Positions 37,831 to 47,153 of a DNA stretch of 64,000 bases are shown here, one piece after another. Under the pieces are notes generated by a model that made no database searches, was not told where the DNA came from, and was given only the letters and a program-made list of their open reading frames with translations. The stretch's first letter is position 1. Every line of letters begins with the position of its first letter. The DNA is taken from positions 115,816 to 179,815 of the forward strand of contig NZ_FNZN01000007.1 of NCBI RefSeq assembly GCF_900109345.1, read 5' to 3'. The position numbers were made by a program, and so were the translations under genes. This DNA is from Maribacter orientalis. GTDB lineage: Bacteria; Bacteroidota; Bacteroidia; Flavobacteriales; Flavobacteriaceae.

Positions 37831-38988
37831 ATGGTAGATAAAACTATTATATCTTTTTTTAAAGAAAATTATAACGAAAATCCGCTTATTATCAAAGCTC
37901 CAGGGCGAATAAATCTAATAGGTGAACATACCGATTACAATGAAGGTTTAGTGTTACCTGCCTCAATAGAAAAAGGTATTTATTTTGCGGTTTCAGCTAA
38001 TAATATAGAAGCAATTAAAATTGAAGCATTTTTATCCCAGCCTGAAAAAATTGAGTTTGCTCTAAATGGCACTCATAAAAAATTCAAATCATTTTGGGGA
38101 AATTATTTTAAGGCCATCATGGAAATTCTTATTTCTGAAAATTACCCTTTAAAAGGGATGGATTGTGTTTTTGGTGGTGATATTCCTATAGGATCTGGAC
38201 TTTCATCATCTGCTGCACTTTGTTGTGGTTTTATATATGCTATAACCAAAATTTCAGGAAAGGAGCTTTCAAGAGAAGAAATTGCTTTGATTGCTCAAAA
38301 AGCAGAACATAAAATAGGACTGAATTGTGGTTTAATGGATCAATATGCTGTTCTCTTCGGAAAAAAAGGAAATGCATTTTTCTTAGACTGCAAAGACCTA
38401 ACCCATAGCTATATACCTATTAATTTAAATGGCTACAGTTGGGTATTGGTCAATTCTAACATTAAGCACAACCTTGCCGTCGATTCAGAATATAACAAAA
38501 GACGCATTTCTTGCGAGAATATTGTTAAGCAAGTGAAACTCAAGAATCCTGATGTTAGTTCGCTACGGGATGTTACTTTAGAAGACTTAAATGATATATC
38601 CGATAAAGTTGATGCCATTGACAAGAAGAGGGCAAAATATATTATTGAAGAAAATGGGCGCGTTCGTCGAATGATGAAAGCCTTAACAGAAGGAGACGCA
38701 CTACAGGTAGGGGAAATTTTAAAAGAAGGGCATTGGGCGATGTCTACCCAATATGAAATAACAACATCAGAATTAGATGCCCTTGTGAAGATTGGTGAAC
38801 ATTTAGAAGGTGTTCTTGGTTCAAGAATGATGGGTGGTGGTTTTGGAGGATGCACCATTAACCTCATTCAGACCTCTAAATTAGAATCAAGTATAACTTC
38901 AATGCTTGAAGCTTATAAGTGTCAAACAAATATAGATGCCGAATATTACCATTTAGCCATTGATGATGGTGTTAAGGTATACTCTTAA
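37831..38988 (+). CDS. galK: Galactokinase
   Basis: 385 residues, the normal size. The GHMP kinase motifs are present: APGRINLIGEHTDYNEG (substrate-binding signature), IPIGSGLSSSAALCCG (ATP loop), and MMGGGFGGCTINL (C-terminal motif 3); the catalytic Asp lies in NCGLMDQYAVLFG. The enzyme phosphorylates galactose to galactose 1-phosphate, the first committed step of the Leloir pathway. It is 31 bp after the symporter gene, so uptake and phosphorylation are probably co-expressed. A strong bidirectional terminator follows. galT and galE are not in the window. Confidence 0.93.
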   Translation: MVDKTIISFFKENYNENPLIIKAPGRINLIGEHTDYNEGLVLPASIEKGIYFAVSANNIEAIKIEAFLSQPEKIEFALNGTHKKFKSFWGNYFKAIMEILISENYPLKGMDCVFGGDIPIGSGLSSSAALCCGFIYAITKISGKELSREEIALIAQKAEHKIGLNCGLMDQYAVLFGKKGNAFFLDCKDLTHSYIPINLNGYSWVLVNSNIKHNLAVDSEYNKRRISCENIVKQVKLKNPDVSSLRDVTLEDLNDISDKVDAIDKKRAKYIIEENGRVRRMMKALTEGDALQVGEILKEGHWAMSTQYEITTSELDALVKIGEHLEGVLGSRMMGGGFGGCTINLIQTSKLESSITSMLEAYKCQTNIDAEYYHLAIDDGVKVYS

Positions 38989-39010
38989 AATTATGGATAT
39001 TTTAAAAATA

Positions 39011-39040
39011 AAAAGTCCGTGTATATACACGGACTTTTTT
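39011..39040. terminator. Bidirectional terminator between galK and the DUF2911 gene
   Basis: A perfect 28-bp palindrome with arms AAAAGTCCGTGTAT and ATACACGGACTTTT and A/T runs on both sides, between convergent genes. Confidence 0.9.
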
Positions 39041-39060
39041 ACCTCTTTTAAGGATACTAA

Positions 39061-39906
39061 TTACTTAGACCCCCACTCTTTTAATGAATCATTGTTCATT
39101 TTAATGTAATCATCATTACCAGCTTCAATAGCACCTGCTAATGATTTTTTAGCAGCTTCAATTGCTCCTTTTTTATCACCTGCTTTTGATAGAATTAAAG
39201 ATTGTTGTCTAAGCTGCCAAAATGCTGGTTTTTCAGTCATTGACATTGCTTTATTCATCCATTCTTTTGCCTTGTTTATATCTTTCCCTTCGCTCGAGTA
39301 GTAAACTGCTGCAGCATAATAATCATCTGCAGTTGGTCCATTCAACGCTTTATCGATACTTTTCATAACAGTAGCATCAGTAGGAACAGTAAATGGCACA
39401 GCTACATATGTATTCGCCCAAATAATTCCAATATTAGCTCCATTACTCATAACATCATCAATGGTAATAGTAAAAGTTTCGACTGGCATATCCAATTTTT
39501 GGACAGGAACAGTTAACTGTGCAACTACTTTACTTTCTTCCCATTTACTTGGTGTACCACCACCTACGATATCAGTATAGAAGAACACTTCCCAAGTAGA
39601 AGCACCTGGCTTTGTGAAAATAGAATAGGTACCTGCTTTCACTTCTTTACCACCAATTGTTACGTCGGTGTCGAAAGTGATTTTAGTATAGGAATTAGCA
39701 CCGGTACGCCATAATTTGTCAAAAGGAACAAGATTACCATATACTTCTCTTCCTCTCATATTCGGGCGAGAGTAATCAATCATAACTTCTGTCAAACCTA
39801 CCGTTTGCATCAGTTTAGCTGATGGACTTGGGGCAGGTGTATTTATTTGCGCTTCAACAGTTAATGAAGCCACAATTGCCATTAAAAAAAGTACTACTTT
39901 GTTCAT
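39061..39906 (-). CDS. DUF2911 domain protein, exported
   Basis: 281 residues. A signal peptide ends at TVEAQ (about 19). The DUF2911 domain (about 25-185) shows VMIDYSRPNMRGREVYG, FDKLWRTGANSYTKI and GTYSIFTKPG, well conserved in Bacteroidota. The C-terminal third is helical and repeat-like (KAKEWMNKAMSM, KGAIEAAKKSLAGA), similar to TPRs. The function is unknown; it is abundant in flavobacterial genomes. A terminator at its 3' end separates it from galK. Confidence 0.9.
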   Translation of the reverse strand: MNKVVLFLMAIVASLTVEAQINTPAPSPSAKLMQTVGLTEVMIDYSRPNMRGREVYGNLVPFDKLWRTGANSYTKITFDTDVTIGGKEVKAGTYSIFTKPGASTWEVFFYTDIVGGGTPSKWEESKVVAQLTVPVQKLDMPVETFTITIDDVMSNGANIGIIWANTYVAVPFTVPTDATVMKSIDKALNGPTADDYYAAAVYYSSEGKDINKAKEWMNKAMSMTEKPAFWQLRQQSLILSKAGDKKGAIEAAKKSLAGAIEAGNDDYIKMNNDSLKEWGSK

Positions 39907-39993
39907 AATTTTATTGATTAGTTTATAATAGCAAAACTAATTATAAACAAATTGGAGAAATGTTAATAAATTCCTAAATACCATAAGGTCTTA

Positions 39994-41175
39994 CTATTGA
40001 TAAACCGCGAAAGATTTAGCAATTATTCCATCCTCAAGATATAAGGTCAAATAATAGATTGACGATTCTAAATGTTGAGATATAGTCCCTTTCTTTTCAA
40101 TATTTCCAGAATTTTGCCAAACCTGTCTACCCGAAACATCAAAAATAATTTGACCGAAAATTTCCTTATTAGTTGAAATAGAATAGTGATATTGGTTTGT
40201 AGAGTTATCCTTAAAGATAACCAACTTGTCATTTTCTTCTGGGTTATCAGGTTCAGGGTTCTCAGGTTCTACTGGAGTCTCTGGGTTTTCTGGAATTTCA
40301 GGAACATCTACCAAAATCTGAAAAGAAAACAATCTAGATGTTGATTCAATTGTTGGACTTTGTCGAGAATAATACTCAGAAGTAAAAAAGTAATTGGTTG
40401 AATTGATTTGAGTTATTCCTTCAGCCTGAACAAAATTTAAACCTAGATTTTGTGGTGCATATCCGGCAAAAGGAGATTCTAAATTTAAATCATCGACAAT
40501 GCCAATAAAAGGACTCAAAATAGATGAATACCCAATAAGCACCAACCTATTAGTTGCAACATCATAAGTTACATCAGTAACAAGGCCAACATCTTCAATG
40601 GCTCCTGCCCTATTTGCCACATGTACTCCCGGCGTTATCGGTAGTGTATATGCAACAGAACCAAAAGATTTCCATTGTTTAGTTAAAACTACAAACTGAT
40701 TGTTTACTATAAAAAAAGCTTCAGCATCCCAGTCACTATTACCCGTATTGGTAAAGTCTTTTTGATCTTCATAAGAGAAGCTTATTGTGGTGGCTTCTAC
40801 AGTATCAGAAGATTTGAAATCTTCCTTAGAAATTCGATGTATCGCTAGATCTACACGCGTACCAATATTATTACCAAAATCACCTATATATATAAATTCT
40901 TCATCCTGTGTAATTGCTTCCCAATCAATATTATCGATATTAGAAATAGTAATCCTTCGTTTAATAGATAAGTTTAGGGTATCTAACTCATATAATATTG
41001 GTTCATTACCTGAATCATTAAGCGTAACTAGACTCTCATTAAAATAAATCAATCCCGAAGTTTCAAAGACTTCATCAGGTAACTGCCCACGGGTTTGCAG
41101 ATTTTCTTGTGCCTGCACACCAACCGTTAAAAAGAACAGCATAGCAAAACTTAGCTTTTGAATATAATTTTTCAT
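39994..41175 (-). CDS. Secreted beta-propeller-like protein with probable type IX secretion signal
   Basis: 393 residues from the ATG at 41175 (a TTG three codons upstream is less likely). A signal peptide ends near GVQAQ. The body (about 28-290) is beta-rich with repeated short strands, e.g. ETSGLIYFNESLVTLND and DWEAITQDEEFIYIGD, as in propeller lipoproteins. A Pro/Glu/Asn linker (EIPENPETPVEPENPEP) leads to a C-terminal domain of about 75 residues containing FDVSGRQVWQ and IYYLTLYLEDG, the pattern of T9SS type A sorting domains. It is therefore predicted to be exported to the cell surface. Target or enzymatic role unknown. Confidence 0.7.
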   Translation of the reverse strand: MKNYIQKLSFAMLFFLTVGVQAQENLQTRGQLPDEVFETSGLIYFNESLVTLNDSGNEPILYELDTLNLSIKRRITISNIDNIDWEAITQDEEFIYIGDFGNNIGTRVDLAIHRISKEDFKSSDTVEATTISFSYEDQKDFTNTGNSDWDAEAFFIVNNQFVVLTKQWKSFGSVAYTLPITPGVHVANRAGAIEDVGLVTDVTYDVATNRLVLIGYSSILSPFIGIVDDLNLESPFAGYAPQNLGLNFVQAEGITQINSTNYFFTSEYYSRQSPTIESTSRLFSFQILVDVPEIPENPETPVEPENPEPDNPEENDKLVIFKDNSTNQYHYSISTNKEIFGQIIFDVSGRQVWQNSGNIEKKGTISQHLESSIYYLTLYLEDGIIAKSFAVYQ

Positions 41176-41285
41176 AACATCCAAATAAACTACAAAAAAG
41201 ATAGATACGTATACATATGCGACCTAAATTTATTTTATTCGTTAAAGTCTATTATTAAACCATCATCAAAAGCTTAATTTAATTA

Positions 41286-41335
41286 TTGTTTAACTATTTT
41301 TATTTTTTGTTAGACAATATATGGTTCTATATTTG
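41286..41335 (+). promoter_or_regulatory. Promoter and direct repeats before the photolyase operon
   Basis: TATATTTG (41328-41335) is a perfect -7 box, with TTTG (41306-41309) 18 bp upstream as the -33 element. Two related 9-mers, TTGTTTAAC (41286-41294) and TTGTTAGAC (41307-41315), are 21 bp apart, on the same face of the helix, and the second overlaps the -33 element. That is the layout of a regulator site controlling the operon. Confidence 0.6.
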
Positions 41336-41349
41336 TTTAAATTTCCAAT

Positions 41350-41847
41350 ATGAAACTATATCAATTACATTCCAAACAAGCCTTACCCATATCTAAAAAA
41401 GAAGCTTGGGATTTTTTATCTAATCCTGAGAATTTAAAAGTAATAACACCTGAGCATATGGGGTTTCATATTTTATCTGGAACAGATAGATTAATGTTTT
41501 CAGGGCAAATCATACAATATAAAGTTTCACCTTTTCCTGGTTATACTACAAAATGGGTAACTGAAATTACACATGTTAATGAAGGTAATTACTTTGTAGA
41601 CGAGCAACGATTCGGCCCTTACGCTCTTTGGCATCATAAACACTTTATTAAAGAAATTGATGGAGGCGTAGAAATGGAAGACATTATTGATTATAAAATT
41701 CCTTTTGGCATTTTAGGGCAATTAGCACATCCACTAATTGTAAAAAAACAGCTAATCGAAATTTTTAAACATCGCGAACAAAAGCTTATCGAAATTTTTG
41801 GAACTATAAAAAATGTTCCAAATGAACTAACCTTAAAATCATTTTAA
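41350..41847 (+). CDS. SRPBCC family protein
   Basis: 165 residues. The START/Bet v 1-like pattern is visible: a first strand with KEAWDFLSNPENLKVITPEHMGF, a central FPGYTTKWVTEITHV, and a long C-terminal helix (KQLIEIFKHREQKLIEIFG). These domains bind hydrophobic ligands. It opens an operon with an SDR oxidoreductase (stop and start adjacent, TAAATG) and a photolyase, a cluster I recall as light-responsive in Bacteroidota. Its ligand is unknown; a role with a chromophore or lipid is possible. Confidence 0.85.
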   Translation: MKLYQLHSKQALPISKKEAWDFLSNPENLKVITPEHMGFHILSGTDRLMFSGQIIQYKVSPFPGYTTKWVTEITHVNEGNYFVDEQRFGPYALWHHKHFIKEIDGGVEMEDIIDYKIPFGILGQLAHPLIVKKQLIEIFKHREQKLIEIFGTIKNVPNELTLKSF

Positions 41848-42537
41848 ATGAAAAACATACTTCTTATTGGCGGATCACATGGTATTGGTCTTTCTATCGT
41901 AAAAGAGCTTCAAGAAACACATAAAATATATGTTGCTTCTCGTACAGATGAGGCATTGTCCCATACTAACATTGTACACATTGAATTTGATGCAACCAAA
42001 GACGAATTAGATGTAACTAAACTTCCAGAAAAGATAGATGGATTTGTGTATTGCCCTGGGAGTATTAATCTAAAACCATTTAAAATGATGGGATTGGAGA
42101 CTTTTAAAGAAGATATGGAACTCAATTTCTTTTCATTGGTAAAAGTGGTGAAAGCTATAATATCTAAAATGAATGAAGGTTCTAGTATGGTGCTCTTCAG
42201 TACCATTGCTGTCGGTACAGGCATGCCATTTCATACAAGTGTAGCTGCAGCAAAGGGTGCCATTGAAGGTTTTGCAAAGTCTATGGCAGCCGAATATGCG
42301 CCAAAAATAAGAGTTAACGTAATTGCTCCTTCATTGGTTGATACTCCTTTAGCCAAGAGATTATTAAACAATGATAAGAAAAGAGAAATGATGAGTGAAC
42401 GTCATCCGTTAAAAAGGGTAGGTAATTCAGAAGATATCGCAAATAGTGCAGTATTTTTATTGAGTGATAAAAGCACGTGGATCACAGGACAAATTATCGG
42501 TGTCGATGGTGGTCTTTCTACATTAAACATAAACTAA
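41848..42537 (+). CDS. Short-chain dehydrogenase/reductase (SDR)
   Basis: 229 residues. The nucleotide-binding motif is GGSHGIGLS near the N-terminus, FVYCPGS takes the place of the NNAG motif, and catalytic residues are the Ser in STIAVGTG, with Tyr replaced in the expected position: TSVAAAKGAIEG has no obvious Tyr before the Lys. The C-terminal IIGVDGGLS is standard. The loss of the catalytic Tyr suggests an altered or absent reductase activity. The gene abuts its neighbours on both sides (TAAATG junctions), so all three operon members are tightly linked. Confidence 0.87.
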   Translation: MKNILLIGGSHGIGLSIVKELQETHKIYVASRTDEALSHTNIVHIEFDATKDELDVTKLPEKIDGFVYCPGSINLKPFKMMGLETFKEDMELNFFSLVKVVKAIISKMNEGSSMVLFSTIAVGTGMPFHTSVAAAKGAIEGFAKSMAAEYAPKIRVNVIAPSLVDTPLAKRLLNNDKKREMMSERHPLKRVGNSEDIANSAVFLLSDKSTWITGQIIGVDGGLSTLNIN

Positions 42538-43851
42538 ATGTCAAAAAAAGAGATATCGATTTTCTGGTTTAGAAGAGATCTTAGGTTAGATGATAATGTA
42601 GGGTTTTTAGAAGCATTAAAAAGTGACTTTCCAGTACTTCCTATTTTTATTTTTGATAAAGAAATAATATCCAAACTACCAAAAAATGACGCTCGTGTAA
42701 CTTTTCTTTATAAAACGTTACAGGCAATGCGCAAAAAACTACAAGAGGAAAACGACAGTTCTTTAGCGATATACTATGGCAAACCATTTGATATTTTTAA
42801 AAGTATTACTGAAGATTATTCGGTAAAAAATATTTTTACAAATAGAGATTATGAACCTTATGCAAAAGAAAGAGATACGCAAATAGCATCATTTTCTCTT
42901 GAAAGGAATATTATATTTAAAACGTTCAAAGACCAAGTGATTTTTGAAAAATTGGATATCGTTAAAGGTGATGGTGATCCTTATGTTGTCTATACTCCAT
43001 ATAAAAATAAATGGAAAGAGAATTTTGATGCTGACAATGATTTAAAGATTCATTATACAAGTCAATATCTGTCAAATTTAATTGAAAATACTCGCCTTCC
43101 AAACTTGTCTTTAAGCGACCTTGGATTTACAAAATCTGATATTGAAGTACCTGAATATGATGTAACACCAACCCTAATAGACAATTATGAGGACACCCGT
43201 AATTATCCTGCAATAAAAAATGGAACTTCTCGCTTAGGTCCCCATTTACGTTTCGGTACGGTTTCTGTCCGAAAAATGATGAAAAAGGCTATTGCAGAAG
43301 AAAACGAAGTATTCTGGAGTGAGTTAATTTGGAGGGAATTCTTTATGTCAATTTTATGGCATTTTCCACATACGGCGGATAATGCTTTTAGACCTAAATA
43401 TGACCGTATTGATTGGAGAAATAATGAGATAGAGTTTGAAAAATGGAAAAGTGGGCAAACAGGATATTTATTGGTAGATGCAGGAATGCGAGAATTGAAT
43501 GCAACAGGATACATGCATAATAGAGTGCGTATGTTGGTAGCAAGTTTTCTTTGCAAACATTTGTTAATTGACTGGCGGTGGGGAGAAACTTTTTTTGCTG
43601 AAAAACTTTTGGATTACGAAATGAGTTCAAATGTGGGAAATTGGCAATGGGCTGCCGGTAGTGGTGTTGACGCGGCTCCTTATTTTAGAATTTTCAACCC
43701 AATGACTCAAGTCGATAAATTTGATAAGAATAAAGAATATATTAAAAAGTGGATACCTGAATATAATACAGATGAATATCCAGATAAAATGGTAGACCAT
43801 AAAATGGCCAGGGAACGTTGTTTAGAAACCTACAAGCAGGCTTTAAATTAA
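42538..43851 (+). CDS. phrB: Cryptochrome/photolyase family protein
   Basis: 437 residues. N-terminal FWFRRDLRLDDNVGF begins the alpha/beta domain; the FAD-binding helical domain carries GTSRLGPHLRFGTVSVR, WSELIWREFFMSIL, and the C-terminal NVGNWQWAAGSGVDAAPYF, all close to class I CPD photolyases. The enzyme uses blue light to split pyrimidine dimers; a cryptochrome-like signalling role cannot be excluded. It ends the SRPBCC-SDR-photolyase operon. A 3-bp gap separates it from the convergent DUF6340 gene. Confidence 0.9.
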   Translation: MSKKEISIFWFRRDLRLDDNVGFLEALKSDFPVLPIFIFDKEIISKLPKNDARVTFLYKTLQAMRKKLQEENDSSLAIYYGKPFDIFKSITEDYSVKNIFTNRDYEPYAKERDTQIASFSLERNIIFKTFKDQVIFEKLDIVKGDGDPYVVYTPYKNKWKENFDADNDLKIHYTSQYLSNLIENTRLPNLSLSDLGFTKSDIEVPEYDVTPTLIDNYEDTRNYPAIKNGTSRLGPHLRFGTVSVRKMMKKAIAEENEVFWSELIWREFFMSILWHFPHTADNAFRPKYDRIDWRNNEIEFEKWKSGQTGYLLVDAGMRELNATGYMHNRVRMLVASFLCKHLLIDWRWGETFFAEKLLDYEMSSNVGNWQWAAGSGVDAAPYFRIFNPMTQVDKFDKNKEYIKKWIPEYNTDEYPDKMVDHKMARERCLETYKQALN

Positions 43852-43854
43852 ACT

Positions 43855-44904
43855 TTATTTTGCCAGCTGTCTTTCCAGTTCTTGTTGGTTCACTACCCTT
43901 CTTTTAAGCATATTTACATAACGTAAGCCTTCTTTATTACCGTAATCGGCATAGGCTTTTGATGCAAATTCAATAGCTTTATCAAGGTTTCCATTAATTT
44001 CATTACTTATGGCCATATTGTAATAGGCTCTACCTGCTACCTTTAAATTAGAATTGTTCAATTCTGCATTCCATAATTCTGCAGCACCATCCCAATTTCC
44101 AGTTTGTGCTCGCCTTTTTGCAATTTTAAAATTAGAGCTTCCTCTTACGAAGTAATCTCTTGCGATTCGAATACGTTCAGGTTTAGTATATGATGCATAG
44201 TTAGAACCCAAATTGGTACTTACATCCAATACGGTCTCTTTTCGACCCATTACGGCATCAAAAGCCTTTATAGGGTTTATTCCCTCACCTTTAGAATAGA
44301 CTTGATCATTTGAAATATATTCATCAACAATAATTCTACTAGTAGGATCATACACACGCCATCCATTTTTTATAACGGTATTTAATTTGATTCTGTGTCC
44401 AGGTACTTCTGCTACTATTCCTAAATTATTTGGCACCCTTACCATAGTCATTTCATAATCTACTGCGGTATCTGTATCATAAAATTCAAGAGAAAACAAA
44501 ATATCAACCCCATTTTCCTTACAAATTTGATCCACAATTTCCCAAGAAAGCGCTGAAGGAAAAACGCCTAAACCTTTTTCAAAATCTTTTTGACCTTCTA
44601 AAATTTTTACTGTCTCAAAACGGTTTCCACGTTCTAACTCATAAGTAAGTCCTAGAATTGCATTTTGTGCTCCTTCCTTATCCAAATTAAGTCCTTCCAA
44701 CGATAAAACCTTATCTATCTTATCGATTATTTTATTTTTTTCAGATGCCGTACTCCTATTTATTATACCAATACTGGCAACGTCTGATGGTATTGATACC
44801 TGAGCTGGTTGGGTTATGCCCATCGTTAGCCTATTTGTTGAACTACAGGCAATAATTGAAAAAGATGTGAAAATTAAGAGCAGTTTGAACACTAGATTTT
44901 TCAT
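43855..44904 (-). CDS. DUF6340 family lipoprotein
   Basis: 349 residues. Lipobox SIIACSSTN (lipid Cys about 20). The start of the mature part, TQPAQVSIPSDVASIGIINRS, and KAFDAVMGRKETV match my recollection of DUF6340. The C-terminal part (about 255-340) has two or three TPR-like helical pairs (RRAQTGNWDGAAELWNAE, AYYNMAISNEINGNLDKAI). Probably a periplasmic or outer-membrane scaffolding protein; function unknown. The upstream intergenic region is 262 bp and shows no clear signal. Confidence 0.8.
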   Translation of the reverse strand: MKNLVFKLLLIFTSFSIIACSSTNRLTMGITQPAQVSIPSDVASIGIINRSTASEKNKIIDKIDKVLSLEGLNLDKEGAQNAILGLTYELERGNRFETVKILEGQKDFEKGLGVFPSALSWEIVDQICKENGVDILFSLEFYDTDTAVDYEMTMVRVPNNLGIVAEVPGHRIKLNTVIKNGWRVYDPTSRIIVDEYISNDQVYSKGEGINPIKAFDAVMGRKETVLDVSTNLGSNYASYTKPERIRIARDYFVRGSSNFKIAKRRAQTGNWDGAAELWNAELNNSNLKVAGRAYYNMAISNEINGNLDKAIEFASKAYADYGNKEGLRYVNMLKRRVVNQQELERQLAK

Positions 44905-45166
44905 AATTCAAAAAATTTAAAACATAACGATTTGATTATAAACGAAAAATGAGCCCTAAAATTATATAATTGGTAAGTTTTCATTCAACTCATAGTTAAA
45001 TCAATATTTTATATTCCTTATTTCCTTCAGCTGTTGATAACACAAGTATTTGTACAAACCTGTAACTTCAAATAAACAGTGTAAATTGGTATATTTACTT
45101 TGATAAATCTAAAATCCTCCTCTTCCCTATAGAATTGAAGGAAATTAATAACCAACATTACCTAAA

Positions 45167-46594
45167 ATGAAAAAAATATTTCTAATAGCGCTCTGTTTGT
45201 GCATGAGTGGTTCCGTTTTTTCTCAGAAAATGAGCAAGGACAAAAATTTATTAATTTCTTCTATTGAAAAACATAAAGAAGAACTTATCAAAATCAGTGA
45301 TTCTATTTGGGCATTGGCCGAAACTGCTTTCGACGAATCAGAGTCTTCTCGAATTTTAGCCGATTATGCGGAAAAGAACGGCCTGACCGTTACTAGAGGT
45401 GTTGCTGATATTCCAACCGCATTTACTGCTACTTATGGTTCTGGAAGTCCAGTGATTAGTATTCTTGGTGAATTTGATGCATTACCCGGTATTTCTCAAA
45501 AAACGTCTCCAGTAAAAGAACCACTTAAAGAAGGTGCAGCTGGTCATGGCTGTGGCCATAATATGTTCGGTACTGCAAGTCTTGGTTCAGCAATTGCCAT
45601 TAAAGAATTAATGGATGCTGGAAAGATTACCGGTACTATAAAATTCTTAGGAACACCGGCAGAAGAAAAATACTTTGCAAAAGTATGGATGGTAAAAGCA
45701 GGATTGTGGGATGATGTAGATGTAAATGTAAGTTGGCATCCATCTGCTGGTATTGAGGCAGATGTTCAAAGCGGATTATCTTTAATTGACTTTATCGTTG
45801 AATTTTATGGCCAGTCTGCACATGCCTCCATGGATCCATGGAATGGGCGTAGCGCTTCAGATGCGTTAGAGTTATACACGACAGGAATAAATTATTACAG
45901 AGAACATATTTTACCAACTTCTCGTATTCATTACCATATACAAGATGCCGGACAGGTAGTAAATGTGGTGCCAGATTATGCTAAACTTTGGGTGCGTGTA
46001 AGAGACCCAAAGAGATCAAAAATGTTACCGACATACGAACGCGTAAAAGCTATGGCTGAGGGTGCCGCCATTATGGCCAATGTAGATTATAAAATATCAT
46101 TGGTTTCAGGAATCTATGAAACTTTGGTAAACCGTTCTGGTGGAGAAATAATGCAGAATAACCTAGAACTCTTAGGACCAATTACATACACTGAAGAAGA
46201 AACAGTATTTGGTAAAGCGATACAAAAAGCAACAGGTAAACCTGAAGTTGGTATGGATGGTACCGTACACCCGCTAAAGGAAACTGAAGAAAACCCAGGT
46301 GGTGGTTCTACCGATGTTGGTGATGTAAGTTGGAACGTTCCAAATATTAATTTAGGCGTTTCTGTTGCGCCAACAGGAACCCCTTGGCATTCATGGGCAG
46401 TCGTTGCTTGTGGTGGTATGTCCATTGGGCATAAAGGAATGATACATGCATCGAAAGCAATGGCCATGACTATGTTAGATCTTTTCCAAAATCCAAAATT
46501 AGTCACTAAAGTGAAAGAGGAATTCAAAACACGTAAAGGTGACGAAGTTTATGAACCGATGATCGAAGGCCCACCACCATTAAATGAAAAATAA
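45167..46594 (+). CDS. M20 family amidohydrolase (AbgB-like), exported
   Basis: 475 residues. The signal peptide ends at GSVFSQ (about 20). Metal-binding motifs of the M20 fold are visible: GEFDALPG, GAAGHGCGHNMFG (His ligands), GTPAEEKYFAK (Glu pair), VSWHPSAG, and the lid domain at about 200-330 with GQSAHASMDPWNGRSA. The closest family is the p-aminobenzoyl-glutamate hydrolase subunit B type; in a periplasmic enzyme the substrate is probably an aminoacylated compound. Followed by a strong terminator. Confidence 0.87.
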   Translation: MKKIFLIALCLCMSGSVFSQKMSKDKNLLISSIEKHKEELIKISDSIWALAETAFDESESSRILADYAEKNGLTVTRGVADIPTAFTATYGSGSPVISILGEFDALPGISQKTSPVKEPLKEGAAGHGCGHNMFGTASLGSAIAIKELMDAGKITGTIKFLGTPAEEKYFAKVWMVKAGLWDDVDVNVSWHPSAGIEADVQSGLSLIDFIVEFYGQSAHASMDPWNGRSASDALELYTTGINYYREHILPTSRIHYHIQDAGQVVNVVPDYAKLWVRVRDPKRSKMLPTYERVKAMAEGAAIMANVDYKISLVSGIYETLVNRSGGEIMQNNLELLGPITYTEEETVFGKAIQKATGKPEVGMDGTVHPLKETEENPGGGSTDVGDVSWNVPNINLGVSVAPTGTPWHSWAVVACGGMSIGHKGMIHASKAMAMTMLDLFQNPKLVTKVKEEFKTRKGDEVYEPMIEGPPPLNEK

Positions 46595-46606
46595 TAAAGT
46601 TACTAA

Positions 46607-46638
46607 AAAGAAGCTATCTTAATCGATAGCTTCTTTCA
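46607..46638 (+). terminator. Terminator after the amidohydrolase gene
   Basis: A 12-bp stem (AAAGAAGCTATC with GATAGCTTCTTT) and 6-nt loop, 12 bp past the stop codon. Confidence 0.85.
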
Positions 46639-46679
46639 TTTTTGAGTAACTTCAATGTTCAAAAAATCACACTTTTAAA

Positions 46680-47123
46680 ATGAAAAAAATAGTACTACTT
46701 CTTATTTTTATTTCAGGTTCATTCGCATCTGCACAGTCTTTTGATTTTCAATATGACCATTATTCATTTATTGTAAAAGATTTAGATAAGGTAGGTTCTT
46801 TTTATAAAAATGTATTGAATCTAAAGGAAATTCCACACCCCTCTGATACCACAAATTTTAAATGGTTTATTGTCAATGGAAATTCGCAACTGCATTTGAT
46901 CAGAAAAGATAGTGTTGCTATGGAGCATAGTAAAAGTGTTCATCTATGTTTAGCAACTCAGAAATTAGAGGAGCTAATTACGTATCTTGAAGAGAATAAT
47001 GTAACCTATTGGGATTGGCCAGGTAAAGAGAATTCAGTAACCTTAAGAGCAGATGGTGTTCGTCAGATCTACCTTAAAGACCCAGAGAATAATTGGGTAG
47101 AAATTAATAATGCAGTACATTAA
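46680..47123 (+). CDS. VOC superfamily protein with signal peptide
   Basis: 147 residues. A signal peptide (1-19, SFASAQ) is unusual for this normally cytoplasmic fold. The glyoxalase/dioxygenase pattern is present: FDFQYDHYSFIVKDLDKVGSFY (first metal His), GNSQLHLI (second strand pair), and IYLKDPENNWVEI (Glu). Possible roles are metal-dependent isomerisation or ring cleavage of small molecules outside the cytoplasm. Pirin and a small membrane protein gene follow on the same strand and may be co-transcribed. Confidence 0.85.
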   Translation: MKKIVLLLIFISGSFASAQSFDFQYDHYSFIVKDLDKVGSFYKNVLNLKEIPHPSDTTNFKWFIVNGNSQLHLIRKDSVAMEHSKSVHLCLATQKLEELITYLEENNVTYWDWPGKENSVTLRADGVRQIYLKDPENNWVEINNAVH

Positions 47124-47153
47124 TTATCTGCACATTTTAAATTTTAGTGCATA

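Noticed and set aside
38433..38867. Minus-strand ORF of 144 codons within galK
   Set aside because: Galactokinase on the other strand is certain, and this frame has no promoter or family match.
46114..46527. Minus-strand ORF of 137 codons within the M20 gene
   Set aside because: Shadow of the amidohydrolase, whose motifs are complete on the plus strand.
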